Source: Desulfovibrio legallii (GTDB lineage Bacteria; Desulfobacterota; Desulfovibrionia; Desulfovibrionales; Desulfovibrionaceae). Taken from it: DNA of 56,695 bases. The notes beneath the pieces are model-generated. The model was not told the DNA's origin. It saw nothing but the letters and a program-made list of their open reading frames with translations, and did no database searches. A program made the translations under genes and the position numbers. The stretch spans positions 1 through 56,695 of the forward strand of contig NZ_FNBX01000019.1 in assembly GCF_900102485.1 (NCBI RefSeq). Reading direction: 5' to 3'. Each line of letters starts with the position of its first letter. Position 1 is the stretch's first letter. Shown here piece by piece: positions 42,514 through 50,991 of this stretch.

Positions 42514-42612
42514 CCCCAGGGCATTTCAAAGTTGAAATGCTTCAGGGTAAGGCATGGTTTTTGGAGGGAAATGCGGGCGTGGCGGCGGGCACAGCCAGCC
42601 GGGCCGGGGCTG

Positions 42613-44202
42613 TTATGCCGCCGGCCGCGGCAAAAGGGCGATTTCCAGGCCGGGATCCACGGGCACTTCGCGCGAGGCCAGCACCTTATCCACCCGCACG
42701 GTGCCTGCCGTGGCGCGGCGCATGGGCTTTACATGGCGCACCTCCGCGTACTGGATGCGGGCGCGGGCCGCGTCCTTCTGCCAGCTTTTGCAGGCGGCCA
42801 GGGAGCCGGCCTGGTCCAGGGTGCGCGCGGGCACTTCCTGCCCGGCGTAGGCCCGACGGATGATCACATGCGCGCCAGGGCCGTTTTCCGCGTGCAGCCA
42901 GATGTCGTGCGGGGCCGCCAGCCTGCGGGCGGCCAGATTGCCCTTGGCGTCCCGGCCGCGCAACAGCACAAAGCCGTCGTCGCTCACAAAGACCTGCACG
43001 TTTTTGGGCGCAGCAGCCGCAAGGGCTGGTTGGTCCGCCCCTGTCCCGGCCACAGGCGTAGGGGCTGCGGGCAGGCCCAGGCCGCGGGCGGCCCGCAGGG
43101 CGGCGAGCTCCGCTTCCAGGGCGGCGCGGCGCGCGGTCAGGTGCACGAGCCCCCGTTTGCCGCGCGCGGCCGTGTGGAAAAGGCGGGCCATTGCTTCCCG
43201 CACGCTGCGGCGCGGGTCCAGGGCAATCTCTCTGGCCGGGCCGTGCGCCCCGGCGCTTACGGCGACGCTGGCGGCGCGCAGCTCCGGCGGCCAGCGCCAG
43301 AGCTCGGCCTGCAGGGCCAGGGCGTCGGCCCCGGCTGCGCACATGGCCGTAAGCCGCGCTTCTTCCTCCCGCAGTTTATCCAGCAGACGGCGCAGCTTGC
43401 TTTCCCGTCTGCTCAAAGGGCGGTCGGCCTCCCTGGCCGCGTCCGCCGCCACGCGCGCCAAGGCCAGGTCCGCGCCCGCCCGCTCCAGCAAGGGCAAGAC
43501 CTCTGCGCCGCTTTCTTCGCCTATCCGGCGGCCTTCCTCCGCCTCTGCCGTCGTGCGCAGCCCGTCTTGCAGGGGCGCGGGCAGGGGCCAGGCGCTCACC
43601 GCGCGGCAAGCGCCGCTGCCTTGCATGTGGTAAAGGAAAATATCGCCGCCGCCTTGGCGCAGGTCTTCCAGCAGGGCCCACTGTTCCGGCGGCTCCAGCA
43701 GGGCGAGGGTCCGCCGCAGGGCCGGGGTGAGCACAGGCCAGCGCCGCCAGTCTTCCAGCGCTGCGGGCAGCTCCGGCGGGCTGGGCCAGGCGGGGCGTTC
43801 CTCCTCCGGCGTGGCGTCCGGCGGCAAAAAACGCAGCCCAGGGCCTTCCTTCAGGTCCAGAACCAGCCAGGGCAGGCTCGCGCCGCCCGCGCCCGCGGGC
43901 AGAAGCCAGAGCTGGCGAGCCCAGTGGCGCGGCACGCAGGCCGCCACGCGATGGCCGGCCGCGTATTTGCGCAGCCGCATGATCGCCGCCGTGGGCGCGA
44001 CACCGGCCGTAAGGCGGCGTTCTGTGACAAAAAGCAACGGGTCTTTGCGGCCGTAGCGCAAACACAGGGTGCGCTTGCGCCCGCCGCCGAAAAAGGTCAG
44101 CGCCAACAGGCCCGGCGCGGGCTCCTGCAGCTTTTCCAGGCGCGCGCCCAAAAGCAGGGGGACCAGGGCGTCGCAACAGCGGCGAAAAAGGTGGGCATCC
44201 AT
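42613..44202 (-). CDS. NFACT-family RqcH-like ribosome quality control protein
   Basis: A 529-residue protein. The N-terminal NFACT-N-like domain is followed by a coiled coil (about 245-300 and 355-375) and a C-terminal NFACT-R domain (about 405-520) with GFVLLRGRDAKGN, DIWLHAENGPGAHVIIR and a conserved basic end. Homologues bind stalled 50S-tRNA complexes and add C-terminal alanine tails. It lies downstream of dksA but beyond a clear terminator. Confidence 0.8.
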   Translation of the reverse strand: MDAHLFRRCCDALVPLLLGARLEKLQEPAPGLLALTFFGGGRKRTLCLRYGRKDPLLFVTERRLTAGVAPTAAIMRLRKYAAGHRVAACVPRHWARQLWLLPAGAGGASLPWLVLDLKEGPGLRFLPPDATPEEERPAWPSPPELPAALEDWRRWPVLTPALRRTLALLEPPEQWALLEDLRQGGGDIFLYHMQGSGACRAVSAWPLPAPLQDGLRTTAEAEEGRRIGEESGAEVLPLLERAGADLALARVAADAAREADRPLSRRESKLRRLLDKLREEEARLTAMCAAGADALALQAELWRWPPELRAASVAVSAGAHGPAREIALDPRRSVREAMARLFHTAARGKRGLVHLTARRAALEAELAALRAARGLGLPAAPTPVAGTGADQPALAAAAPKNVQVFVSDDGFVLLRGRDAKGNLAARRLAAPHDIWLHAENGPGAHVIIRRAYAGQEVPARTLDQAGSLAACKSWQKDAARARIQYAEVRHVKPMRRATAGTVRVDKVLASREVPVDPGLEIALLPRPAA

Positions 44203-44214
44203 GACGCCTCCCGC

Positions 44215-44254
44215 AAAAAACGCCGCCGCGGCCTTTAGGGCAGCAACGGCGGCG
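44215..44254 (-). terminator. Rho-independent terminator after dksA
   Basis: On the minus strand, CGCCGCCG pairs with CGGCGGCG around an 18-base loop and is followed directly by TTTTTT (44220-44215). It lies 70-110 bases after the dksA stop and just before the NFACT gene. Confidence 0.7.
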
Positions 44255-44325
44255 GTCCGTGGTTGGGGGATGGTGGACGGCGGAAGTTGGGGCCAAAGCG
44301 CCCCGGAAGCGCAGGGTGCGTGCGG

Positions 44326-44688
44326 CTAATCGCCGCGCAGGTGCTCGTCTTCTTCCTGCTTGGCCTTGCAGTTGATGCACAGGCGGGTCACGGGGCGGGC
44401 TTTGAGGCGCGCGATGCTGATGTCGTCGCCGCATTCCTCGCAAATGCCGTAGGTGCCGTCGTCAATACGGGTGAGCGCGGCCTGAATTTTGCGGATCAGG
44501 CGGCGTTCCCGGTCGCGGATGCGCAGGGTAAAGGCCCTGTCGGACTCCGCCGTGGCGCGGTCCGCCGGATCGGCGAAAACCTCGTTGCTGTCTGTAAGTT
44601 CTTCAATGGTGCTGTCGCCCTTTTGCTGGGCTTCTTCCAGCATCCCGGTGAGCAGCTTGCGAAAATACTCCAAATCCTTGTGATCCAT
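44326..44688 (-). CDS. dksA: RNA polymerase-binding protein DksA
   Basis: A 120-residue protein. The coiled coil carries the acidic tip motif DPADRA near residue 41, and the C4 zinc finger is CEEC...CINC near residues 83-107. It would enter the RNA polymerase secondary channel and act with ppGpp. A strong GGAGGAG site precedes the ATG. It is shorter than E. coli DksA (151) and close to the short delta-proteobacterial form. Confidence 0.9.
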   Translation of the reverse strand: MDHKDLEYFRKLLTGMLEEAQQKGDSTIEELTDSNEVFADPADRATAESDRAFTLRIRDRERRLIRKIQAALTRIDDGTYGICEECGDDISIARLKARPVTRLCINCKAKQEEDEHLRGD

Positions 44689-44853
44689 ATACTCCTCCGG
44701 CGGATGCCGCTGGGGGTCGCGGAATGGTCTTCAACGTAATGGAACTCTATAGCGTTATACACGACCTTTGTAAAGCGTGCTGCGCCGCTGCCATGAAAGC
44801 GTGCGCACAATGACGCAACCGGGCCGTCATAGAGGGCCCGGCAGCGCCGGGGC

Positions 44854-45921
44854 TTACCCCGCGCGCGCGGCCCTGGCCCGCGCTTCGGCTTTGACGGCGG
44901 CCTTTATTGTCTCCCAGGCGGGTTCGCCCCACTGCGCTTCCAGGCGCACGGGCGCCACGCGCAGCTCCTGCGCTGTTGCGCCTGCAAGAAGGCGCACAAC
45001 CGTCAAGCCGCCCTGGGCCACGGCCTTGGGCGCGTAAGAGGCCGCGTGGGCCGCGGCGGACTCCAGCACGGGCCGGGGCCAGGCCGCGCCGCCCCGCGCC
45101 AGGGCCAGGGGACCGGGCAGGTCGCGCAGGCGCAGAAGGCAATCGTCTGGCCGGGCCGCGGCGGCCAGCTTTTCATTGTCCGCGCTGTTGCGGCCGATGC
45201 AGAGCCAGTGGGCCGCGCCGTCCTCCAGATGCCAGAACTGTCGGCCCAGATTGGCCAGGGCAAAGTCCGCGCCTGTGGGTTCCGGCACAAGGGTCAGCAC
45301 CTGCCAGTAGCGGCGGGCGTTTTCCCGTTCCGTCAGGCGGCAGCCGCCGCCGGGGGTGGGGATCTCTTTGATGCCCATGTCCCGCGCCAGGGCCAGTTGC
45401 TCCTGACGGCCGCGCCCCCAGATGCCCAGGAGGCGCTCCCGGTCCACCAGGCCGCTTTCCTCCAGGGGGGTGGGCGGCAGGCGCAGGGCGCTCAAAGGCC
45501 GCAGCAGCACATCCTTCACGTTTGCGTCGCGCAGAATAACGTTGAGCGTGTCCCGCCGCTGGGACATGGGGCGCTGGCCCAGCACCTCGCCCGTGGCCAG
45601 GCCCTGCGCGTCCACGGCTTCCATATACTTTCTGGCTTCGCGCAGCAGCAGGATTTTGCAGTCCACGCAGGGGTTGAGCACCTTGCCGAAGCCGTGCGCG
45701 GGCCGGGCCCGCAGCAGGGCCGCAAAGGCTTCGCTCACGTCCAGGGCGTCAATATCCAGGCCGTATTCCTTGCGCCAGTGGGGCAGGGCCGCGGCATTGC
45801 CGAAAAAAGGCGAGGTAAAGTGCAGGCAGCGCACCGTCAGCCCCTGGCGCTCCAGCAGCTTGGCGGTGAGCAGGCTGTCCAGCCCGCCGGAAAACAGGGT
45901 GATGATTTGCGGATTTTTCAT
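44854..45921 (-). CDS. PP-loop ATPase, tRNA thiolation-like
   Basis: A 355-residue protein starting MKNPQIITLFSGGLDSLL; SGGLDS (11-16) is the PP-loop that adenylates a tRNA base. C85 and C88 (NPCVDCKILL) resemble the cysteine pair of MnmA/ThiI-related enzymes. TPGGGCRLTE near residue 200 and a C-terminal domain of unknown role follow. It is probably a tRNA sulfur-transfer enzyme, but the modified base is unclear and it is not a standard MnmA. The upstream sequence lacks a clear ribosome binding site, so the start is moderately sure. Confidence 0.75.
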   Translation of the reverse strand: MKNPQIITLFSGGLDSLLTAKLLERQGLTVRCLHFTSPFFGNAAALPHWRKEYGLDIDALDVSEAFAALLRARPAHGFGKVLNPCVDCKILLLREARKYMEAVDAQGLATGEVLGQRPMSQRRDTLNVILRDANVKDVLLRPLSALRLPPTPLEESGLVDRERLLGIWGRGRQEQLALARDMGIKEIPTPGGGCRLTERENARRYWQVLTLVPEPTGADFALANLGRQFWHLEDGAAHWLCIGRNSADNEKLAAAARPDDCLLRLRDLPGPLALARGGAAWPRPVLESAAAHAASYAPKAVAQGGLTVVRLLAGATAQELRVAPVRLEAQWGEPAWETIKAAVKAEARARAARAG

Positions 45922-46055
45922 GGATGGAAGGGATAAAGATAAAAAGCTCTGTGCCGGAAGGCCTCCGCGCGTTGCGGACCCGCCGCGCGCGGCTTCAAAG
46001 GCCGCCGCCGCGTCCCGTGTTGCAATGTGGCGCGCGACACGATACACAGCATTGC

Positions 46056-47516
46056 ATGGCCACGCAACGTCTGCTTTTTCTCACCCCCGCGCAAGCCGTG
46101 ACCGGCATCTTTCCCGCGTTGCGCGATGCGGGCTTTGAGCTGGGCATCGCTGAAAATCTCAAGGGCGCGTCGGCCTTCATCAGCAAGTCCGGACCGGGCA
46201 TCATCTTTGCCCGCCCTGTTCTGCCGGGTTTTCGGGTTGAGGATCTGCTGGCCGTGGGCGCGGAAGACCCCCACTTTCCCCCGGTCATCGTGGTGACGGA
46301 CAAAGGCACCCCTCAGGAAGCCGAACGCCTGCTCAACCTGGGCGCGCGCGACTACTGGCTGGAACCTCTGGATGTGGCGCGCGTCAAGGCCGCCGCCGGG
46401 GCCTCGCGTCGTCCCCCCGCGGCCGCGCCCGCCGCCTCCACCCTGGGGGGCCGCAAGCCCGTCTGCCCCCAAGGCTCCGGCCCGCGCATTGTGGGCAGCC
46501 ACCCCAGCATCCGGCGCGTGCTCCAGCTGGCCAGACAGGTGGCCCCCTCCCGCGCCACGGTGCTCATTACCGGCGCTTCGGGCACGGGCAAGGAAATGTT
46601 TGCCCGCTATCTGCACGCCATGAGCCCGCGCGCCGCCAGGCCCTTTGTGGCCGTCAACTGCGCGGCCCTGCCCGAACATTTGCTGGAAAGCGAGCTCTTC
46701 GGCCACGAAAAAGGGGCCTTTACCGGGGCCATTGCCCGCAAACCGGGCAAATTCGAGCTGGCCGACGGCGGCACCCTGCTGCTGGACGAAATTTCTGAAA
46801 TGGACCTGGCCCTGCAGGCCAAGCTCCTGCGCGTGCTCCAGGAGGGCGAAGTGGACCGCGTGGGCGGCACCGAACCCCTCAAGGTGGATGTGCGCGTGCT
46901 GGCCACCACTAACCGTAATCTTGAGGACTGGGTGGCCCAGGGCAACTTCCGCCAGGACCTCTACTTCCGCCTCAACGTCATCCCCCTGCGGCTGCCCTCC
47001 CTGCGCGAACGCGGCGACGACGTCCTGGACCTGGCCCGCTTCTTCATCAACCTCTACACCCGCGAGTACGCCCTTCCAGGCACAGACCTGGCCCCCAGCG
47101 CCGTGGAATGGCTCAAAAACTACGAGTTCCCCGGCAACGTGCGCGAACTCCAGAACCTCATGGAGCGCGCCGTGCTCCTGGCCAACGGCCGCCCCGTGGA
47201 ACCCCGCCACTTTCTCCTCCAGGACGAAGACTGGCCCCTCTTTGAGGACGACGCCGCGCCGGAACCCGCGCCCCAGGCCGTCAGCGCCGCGCCTGACGCC
47301 GCGCCTGCAGAAAGCGCCCCCCCCGCCGCGGCCCAAAGCGCCGCTACCATTGGTTCCGTCATCCCCCTCCACGAAATGGAACGCATCATGATCCTCAAAG
47401 GCCTGGAAGTTACCTCCGGCAACCGCACCCAGGCCGCCGAACTCCTCGGCATCTCCGTGCGCACCTTGCGCAATAAGCTCAACGAATACCGCGCCGCCGG
47501 GCATCCGGTGGAATAA
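46056..47516 (+). CDS. Sigma-54-dependent transcriptional activator with degenerate receiver
   Basis: A 486-residue regulator. Residues 1-110 have the receiver fold but lack the phosphorylated Asp (IIFARPVLPG at about 49-58) and the conserved Lys (DYWLEPLD). The AAA+ domain (about 143-375) has Walker A GASGTGKE (173-180) and the sigma-54-contact loop GAFTGA (220-225). A Fis-type helix-turn-helix ends the protein (TQAAELLGISVRTLRNKLNEY). It should activate sigma-54 promoters without normal phosphorylation. Its targets are not in view. Confidence 0.9.
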   Translation: MATQRLLFLTPAQAVTGIFPALRDAGFELGIAENLKGASAFISKSGPGIIFARPVLPGFRVEDLLAVGAEDPHFPPVIVVTDKGTPQEAERLLNLGARDYWLEPLDVARVKAAAGASRRPPAAAPAASTLGGRKPVCPQGSGPRIVGSHPSIRRVLQLARQVAPSRATVLITGASGTGKEMFARYLHAMSPRAARPFVAVNCAALPEHLLESELFGHEKGAFTGAIARKPGKFELADGGTLLLDEISEMDLALQAKLLRVLQEGEVDRVGGTEPLKVDVRVLATTNRNLEDWVAQGNFRQDLYFRLNVIPLRLPSLRERGDDVLDLARFFINLYTREYALPGTDLAPSAVEWLKNYEFPGNVRELQNLMERAVLLANGRPVEPRHFLLQDEDWPLFEDDAAPEPAPQAVSAAPDAAPAESAPPAAAQSAATIGSVIPLHEMERIMILKGLEVTSGNRTQAAELLGISVRTLRNKLNEYRAAGHPVE

Positions 47517-47525
47517 GGGCTTTTG

Positions 47526-47746
47526 TGGGGAGAAGGGGAAACTTTTGACGCTGCTGCCTTCACCCGTAACTAGCTCTGCCGTCTTCGCCCGTAACTAGCG
47601 CTGCTGTCTTCGCCCGTAACTAGCGCTGCTGTTTTCGCCCGTAACTAGCGCTGCTGTCTTCGCCCGTAACTTCCTTCGTCGTAACGGGCTAAGCTCCTGC
47701 GTCATAACGGGCTAAGCTGACCAAAAGTTTTTCCTTCCCTTTTCCC
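47526..47746 (+). repeat. Hairpin-armed cassette with 25-bp and 23-bp tandem repeats, copy 1
   Basis: Left arm AAGGGGAAACTTTTG and right arm CCAAAAGTTTTTCCTTCCC are inverted. Between them are five units of the 25-mer GCGCTGCTGTCTTCGCCCGTAACTA-type repeat, at 47548-47672 (consensus begins GCGCTGCTGTCTTCGCCCGT), with no spacers, then two units of a 23-mer ending CGTAACGGGCTAAGCT (47673-47718). Confidence 0.75.
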
Positions 47747-47858
47747 ATAATTACGAGATCCTTCCCCGGCAGTTGAGCGCGGCATAAAGGGGCGCGGGAG
47801 CGCAGCGCCCCGCCCCAGCCGCGCCAGCCATGAACCCGTTGACGCCCAACCGGCAGCT

Positions 47859-48035
47859 GGGGAAGGCCTGCGGCCAAGGCGCGGAGAACCGCTGCACAAC
47901 GAAGGCTGCGGAACACGGGACGCGGGAACGGAGTTTGGCTGTAGGGCTTCTGATTGTTGCGCCCGGCATAAGGGGCGTGGGGGCGCAGCGACCCGCCCCA
48001 GCCGCGCCGTCCATAGCTGGGCTGTCCTGAACAGC
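47859..48035. repeat. 177-bp intergenic repeat, copy B
   Basis: Matches 6903-7079. A partial copy of its right part lies just upstream (47781-47832, starting GGCATAAAGGGGCGCGGGAG), so the element is partly duplicated in tandem here. Confidence 0.75.
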
Positions 48036-48065
48036 GGGGGGTTATGGGGGTTGTAGGGGGTCTAA

Positions 48066-48237
48066 GGGGGGGCGCAGCCCCGCCCTTGACCCCCTGCATA
48101 AAAACACGCCGTCAGAGGATGCAAACCCCTCCGCGCAGCGGATTTGCCGCAGAGGCAGGCAGGGGGGGGGGGCGCAGCCCCGCCCTTGACCCCCTGCATA
48201 AAAACACGCCGTCAGAGGATGCAAACCCCTCCGCGCA
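48066..48237. repeat. 72-bp direct repeat with 100-bp period
   Basis: Positions 48066-48137 and 48166-48237 appear identical, each running from a G run with GCGCAGCCCCGCCC through ATAAAAACACGCCGTCAG to CCTCCGCGCA. A 28-base unique spacer separates them. The second copy ends five bases before the PBP1A stop codon. Confidence 0.8.
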
Positions 48238-48242
48238 AGGCC

Positions 48243-50681
48243 CTAAAACATCTGCCGCATCAAATCCTCTCCCCCTTGGGAGGTATCCACCACGCTGCCG
48301 TCCTCAGTGCCGGGGGCCGTGGCCGACGCGCCCTGCATGGGTTCGTCGGCCTTGAAGGCCAGGCCGTCGGCCATGACAATGCCTTCAGGCATAGTGAAAT
48401 CGTCGTTGGGGTAGAGGTGTTCTATGGCGCTGCGGTAGTAGCGGAAGATGGGCGCGGCCGTGCGGCCGCCCTGTTCCAGGCGGCCCAGACTGCGCAGCTG
48501 GTCGTAGCCCACATAGACGCCCGTGACCAGATAGGGAGAAAAGCCCACGAACCAGGCGTCGTGTTCGTCGTTGGTGGTGCCGGTTTTGCCCGCGATGATC
48601 CGCCCTTCCACCTTGGCCCGGGCGCCCGTGCCCTGGTTGACCACTTCCTTGAGCAGGGTGGCCATGATGTAGGCGTTCTGCGGGCTGATGGCCTGCCAGT
48701 GTTCCACGTCCTGGCGGTAGAGTTCCCGGCCTCTGGCGTCCGTGATGGAGGTGATGATGCGCGGGCGCACGCCCAGCCCCTGGTTGGCAAAGGCCGCATA
48801 GGCCTGGGTCAGGTTCAGGGGCGAAACGGCCACCGCGCCCAGGCTGATGGCCAGCTCTTGCGGGAAGTGCGGCTCCAGCCCCAGGGCCTTGGCCCGCTGC
48901 ACCACATTGGCGATGCCCACCTGCTGGGCCACGCGCACGGTACAGGTATTGCGGGAAAGGGCCAGGGCCGTGTGCAGGGGCAGCTCCCCCTTGTAATTGT
49001 GCTCGTAGTTGGAGGGCCGCCAGACTTCGTTGGTGTAGGGATTGACGTAGACGAAGGGCGCGTCCAGCACGGTGGAGGCCGCGGTAAAGCCGTAGTCCAG
49101 GGCCGTGGAGTAGACCACGGGCTTGAAGCTGGAGCCGGGCTGCCGCCGGGCCTGGGTGGCGCGGTTGAAGTGGCTGTCCCCGAACTGGTAGCCGCCGATG
49201 AGGGCCACCACGTCGCCGCTGCGCGCCTCTACAGAGGCCAGCGCGCCCTGTACGTCGGGTTCCTGCTGCAGGCGCAGGGTCACGGGTGCGCCCTTCTGGA
49301 CCTGTGCGGGGTCAAAGGGTTCGGTTTTTTGGGTTTTGCGGCCTTTGGCGTCTTTGTCCGCCAGGGTCTGGCCCACAGCGGAAACCCAGACCACGTCGCC
49401 GGGGGCCAGCACCTGGCGGGCGTCTTTGACTGCCGGGGCATAAATGCCCGCCACCTTGGAATTGGGCTTGCGCGCCCAGGACATCTGCGCCACGGGGATG
49501 ACCCCCGCGTAGCCCTGGCCCAGGGCCACGCGGGCTTCGCGGGCCTCCACGCCGGTGACCAGAGCCTTGACCCAGTCGTTGCCGGCCAGGTCCAGTGGGG
49601 TAAAGGCGCTGGCCCGCAAAAAGGCCTGCTGCCCGGCCTGGTCCAGCTTCTCCAGGGGGCCGCGCCAGCCCTGGCGTTTGTCCAGCTCTTCCAGGCCCCG
49701 CCGCAAGGCCGCGCCGGCGGCCCCTTGCTGCGCGGGGTCCATGGCCGTGTGCACGGTGAGCCCGGCCTCATAAACGTAGTCCGCGCCGTATTTGCGCGTT
49801 TCCACGCCCAGGGCCTTGAGGTTCTGCTCCGTAAAAAATTCGATGAGCAGGCGGCGGGCTTCCTCCAGATACCAGAGGGCCGCGCCGCCCATGCCTTCGG
49901 GCATGCTCCAGTAGACCAGGGGCTCGGCCGCGGCCTGGGCGTATTCCTCCGGCGTAATCCATTTGAGGTCGCGCAGGCGGCCCAGCACATACATCTGGCG
50001 GGCCTTGGCCTCTTCTGGCCGGCGGAAGGGATTGTAGCTGCTGGGGGCCTTGGGCAGGCCGGCGATGACCGCGCTCTCGGCCAGGGTGATATCCGCCGCG
50101 TGCTTGCCGAAGTAGGTGCGGGCCGCGGCTTCCACGCCGTAGGCGTGTTCACCCAGGTAGATCTGGTTGAGGTAGACGGTAAGGATCTGGTCCTTGGTGT
50201 AGCCTTTTTCCACCTGGTAGGCCAGGATGGCTTCCTTCATTTTGCGGGTGTAGCTGCGCTCGGAGGTAAGCAGCAGCTGCTTGATGAGCTGCTGGGTGAT
50301 GGTGCTGCCGCCTTCGCCCTGGCGGCCCTTGCGGATGTTGTTGATGGCCGCGCGCAGGATGGCGACGGGATCCACGCCCATATGGTGGTAGAAGCTGTCG
50401 TCCTCTGCCGCCAGAAAGGCCATGGGCAGATAGCGCGACATGTCTTTGAGGCCGATGACGTAGCGTTTTTCATGGTAGAGCGTGCCCAGAACGGAGCCGT
50501 CCCTGGCCAGGATGACCGTGGCCTGGGGCTGCTGATATTCGGCCAGACGGTTGAGGTCCGGCAGATCGCGGGAGGCCCAGTAAAACAGCATGCCCACCGC
50601 GGCCGCGCCCAGCACGCCGCCAAGGAAGACCAGACCCGTGAGCCAGAGCAGACTTTTTTTGAGGATGCGCCGCATGTTCAT
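48243..50681 (-). CDS. mrcA: Penicillin-binding protein 1A (glycosyltransferase/transpeptidase)
   Basis: An 812-residue bifunctional peptidoglycan synthase. A membrane anchor (about 12-35) is followed by the GT51 domain with catalytic E93 in AAEDDSFYHH and EGGSTITQQL. An OB-like insertion precedes the transpeptidase domain, with the SSFK motif (active Ser517, Lys520), SRN (576-578) and KTG (699-701). It makes and cross-links glycan strands in the periplasm. The ATG at 50681 has a weak ribosome binding site; a second ATG lies two codons later. Repeat cassettes flank the gene on both sides. Confidence 0.94.
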   Translation of the reverse strand: MNMRRILKKSLLWLTGLVFLGGVLGAAAVGMLFYWASRDLPDLNRLAEYQQPQATVILARDGSVLGTLYHEKRYVIGLKDMSRYLPMAFLAAEDDSFYHHMGVDPVAILRAAINNIRKGRQGEGGSTITQQLIKQLLLTSERSYTRKMKEAILAYQVEKGYTKDQILTVYLNQIYLGEHAYGVEAAARTYFGKHAADITLAESAVIAGLPKAPSSYNPFRRPEEAKARQMYVLGRLRDLKWITPEEYAQAAAEPLVYWSMPEGMGGAALWYLEEARRLLIEFFTEQNLKALGVETRKYGADYVYEAGLTVHTAMDPAQQGAAGAALRRGLEELDKRQGWRGPLEKLDQAGQQAFLRASAFTPLDLAGNDWVKALVTGVEAREARVALGQGYAGVIPVAQMSWARKPNSKVAGIYAPAVKDARQVLAPGDVVWVSAVGQTLADKDAKGRKTQKTEPFDPAQVQKGAPVTLRLQQEPDVQGALASVEARSGDVVALIGGYQFGDSHFNRATQARRQPGSSFKPVVYSTALDYGFTAASTVLDAPFVYVNPYTNEVWRPSNYEHNYKGELPLHTALALSRNTCTVRVAQQVGIANVVQRAKALGLEPHFPQELAISLGAVAVSPLNLTQAYAAFANQGLGVRPRIITSITDARGRELYRQDVEHWQAISPQNAYIMATLLKEVVNQGTGARAKVEGRIIAGKTGTTNDEHDAWFVGFSPYLVTGVYVGYDQLRSLGRLEQGGRTAAPIFRYYRSAIEHLYPNDDFTMPEGIVMADGLAFKADEPMQGASATAPGTEDGSVVDTSQGGEDLMRQMF

Positions 50682-50991
50682 GAGCAGGGCGATACCGTTT
50701 TTTGGGCTTGAGGTAAAGAACAGAGGAGAAGAAACGCGCGCCCGCGCAGCAGCGCGGACAAACGCCTGACCAGGGGCGGCCCGTTGTGCCCCTGAGGGGA
50801 GAAAAGTTTTTTGAAGGGGATGGGGGCGTGGGGGGAAGGGGAAACGTTTGCTCAGCTTAGCCCGTTACGACGAGGAGCTTAGCCCGTTACGACGAAGGAA
50901 GTTACGGGCGAAGACAGCAGCGCTAGTTACGGGCGAAGACAGCAGCGCTCAGAAGTTTCCCCTTTCCCCCCGCAAAAAATATTCCTTCCCG
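50682..50991. other. 310-base gap upstream of PBP1A
   Basis: The PBP1A promoter should lie here; I see no convincing -35/-10 pair. Most of the right half is the second repeat cassette (50829-50971), which ends 20 bases after the rlpA stop. Confidence 0.6.
50829..50971 (-). repeat. Hairpin-armed cassette with tandem repeats, copy 2 (inverted)
   Basis: Arms GGGGAAGGGGAAACGTTTG and AGAAGTTTCCCCTTTCCCCC enclose 50854-50948, which is the reverse complement of the core at 47.5 kb: two 23-mer units (AGCTTAGCCCGTTACGACGAGG type) and two 25-mer units (GTTACGGGCGAAGACAGCAG). Confidence 0.75.

Larger units (their letters stand above)
42274..42612. other. 339-base gap with repeats
   Basis: Lies between convergent genes. 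It holds a long hairpin (42293-42342), the 92-bp repeat copy 1 (42422-42513) and a 20-base perfect inverted repeat GCATTTCAA-AG-TTGAAATGC (42521-42540). No gene is supported. Confidence 0.7.
47517..48242. other. 726-base repeat-rich gap
   Basis: Between convergent genes for the sigma-54 activator and PBP1A. It is almost entirely repeats: a tandem cassette (47526-47746), a partial and a full copy of the 177-bp element (47781-48035), and a 72-bp direct repeat (48066-48237). No gene is supported. Confidence 0.75.

Noticed and set aside
47548..47672. Tandem 25-bp units as a possible CRISPR array
   Set aside because: The units are directly joined with no unique spacers, and no cas genes are present.
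47751..48014. Minus-strand frame of 87 codons in the 177-bp repeat region
   Set aside because: No ribosome binding site, and the frame reflects the repeats; the other copy does not keep the same start or frame length.
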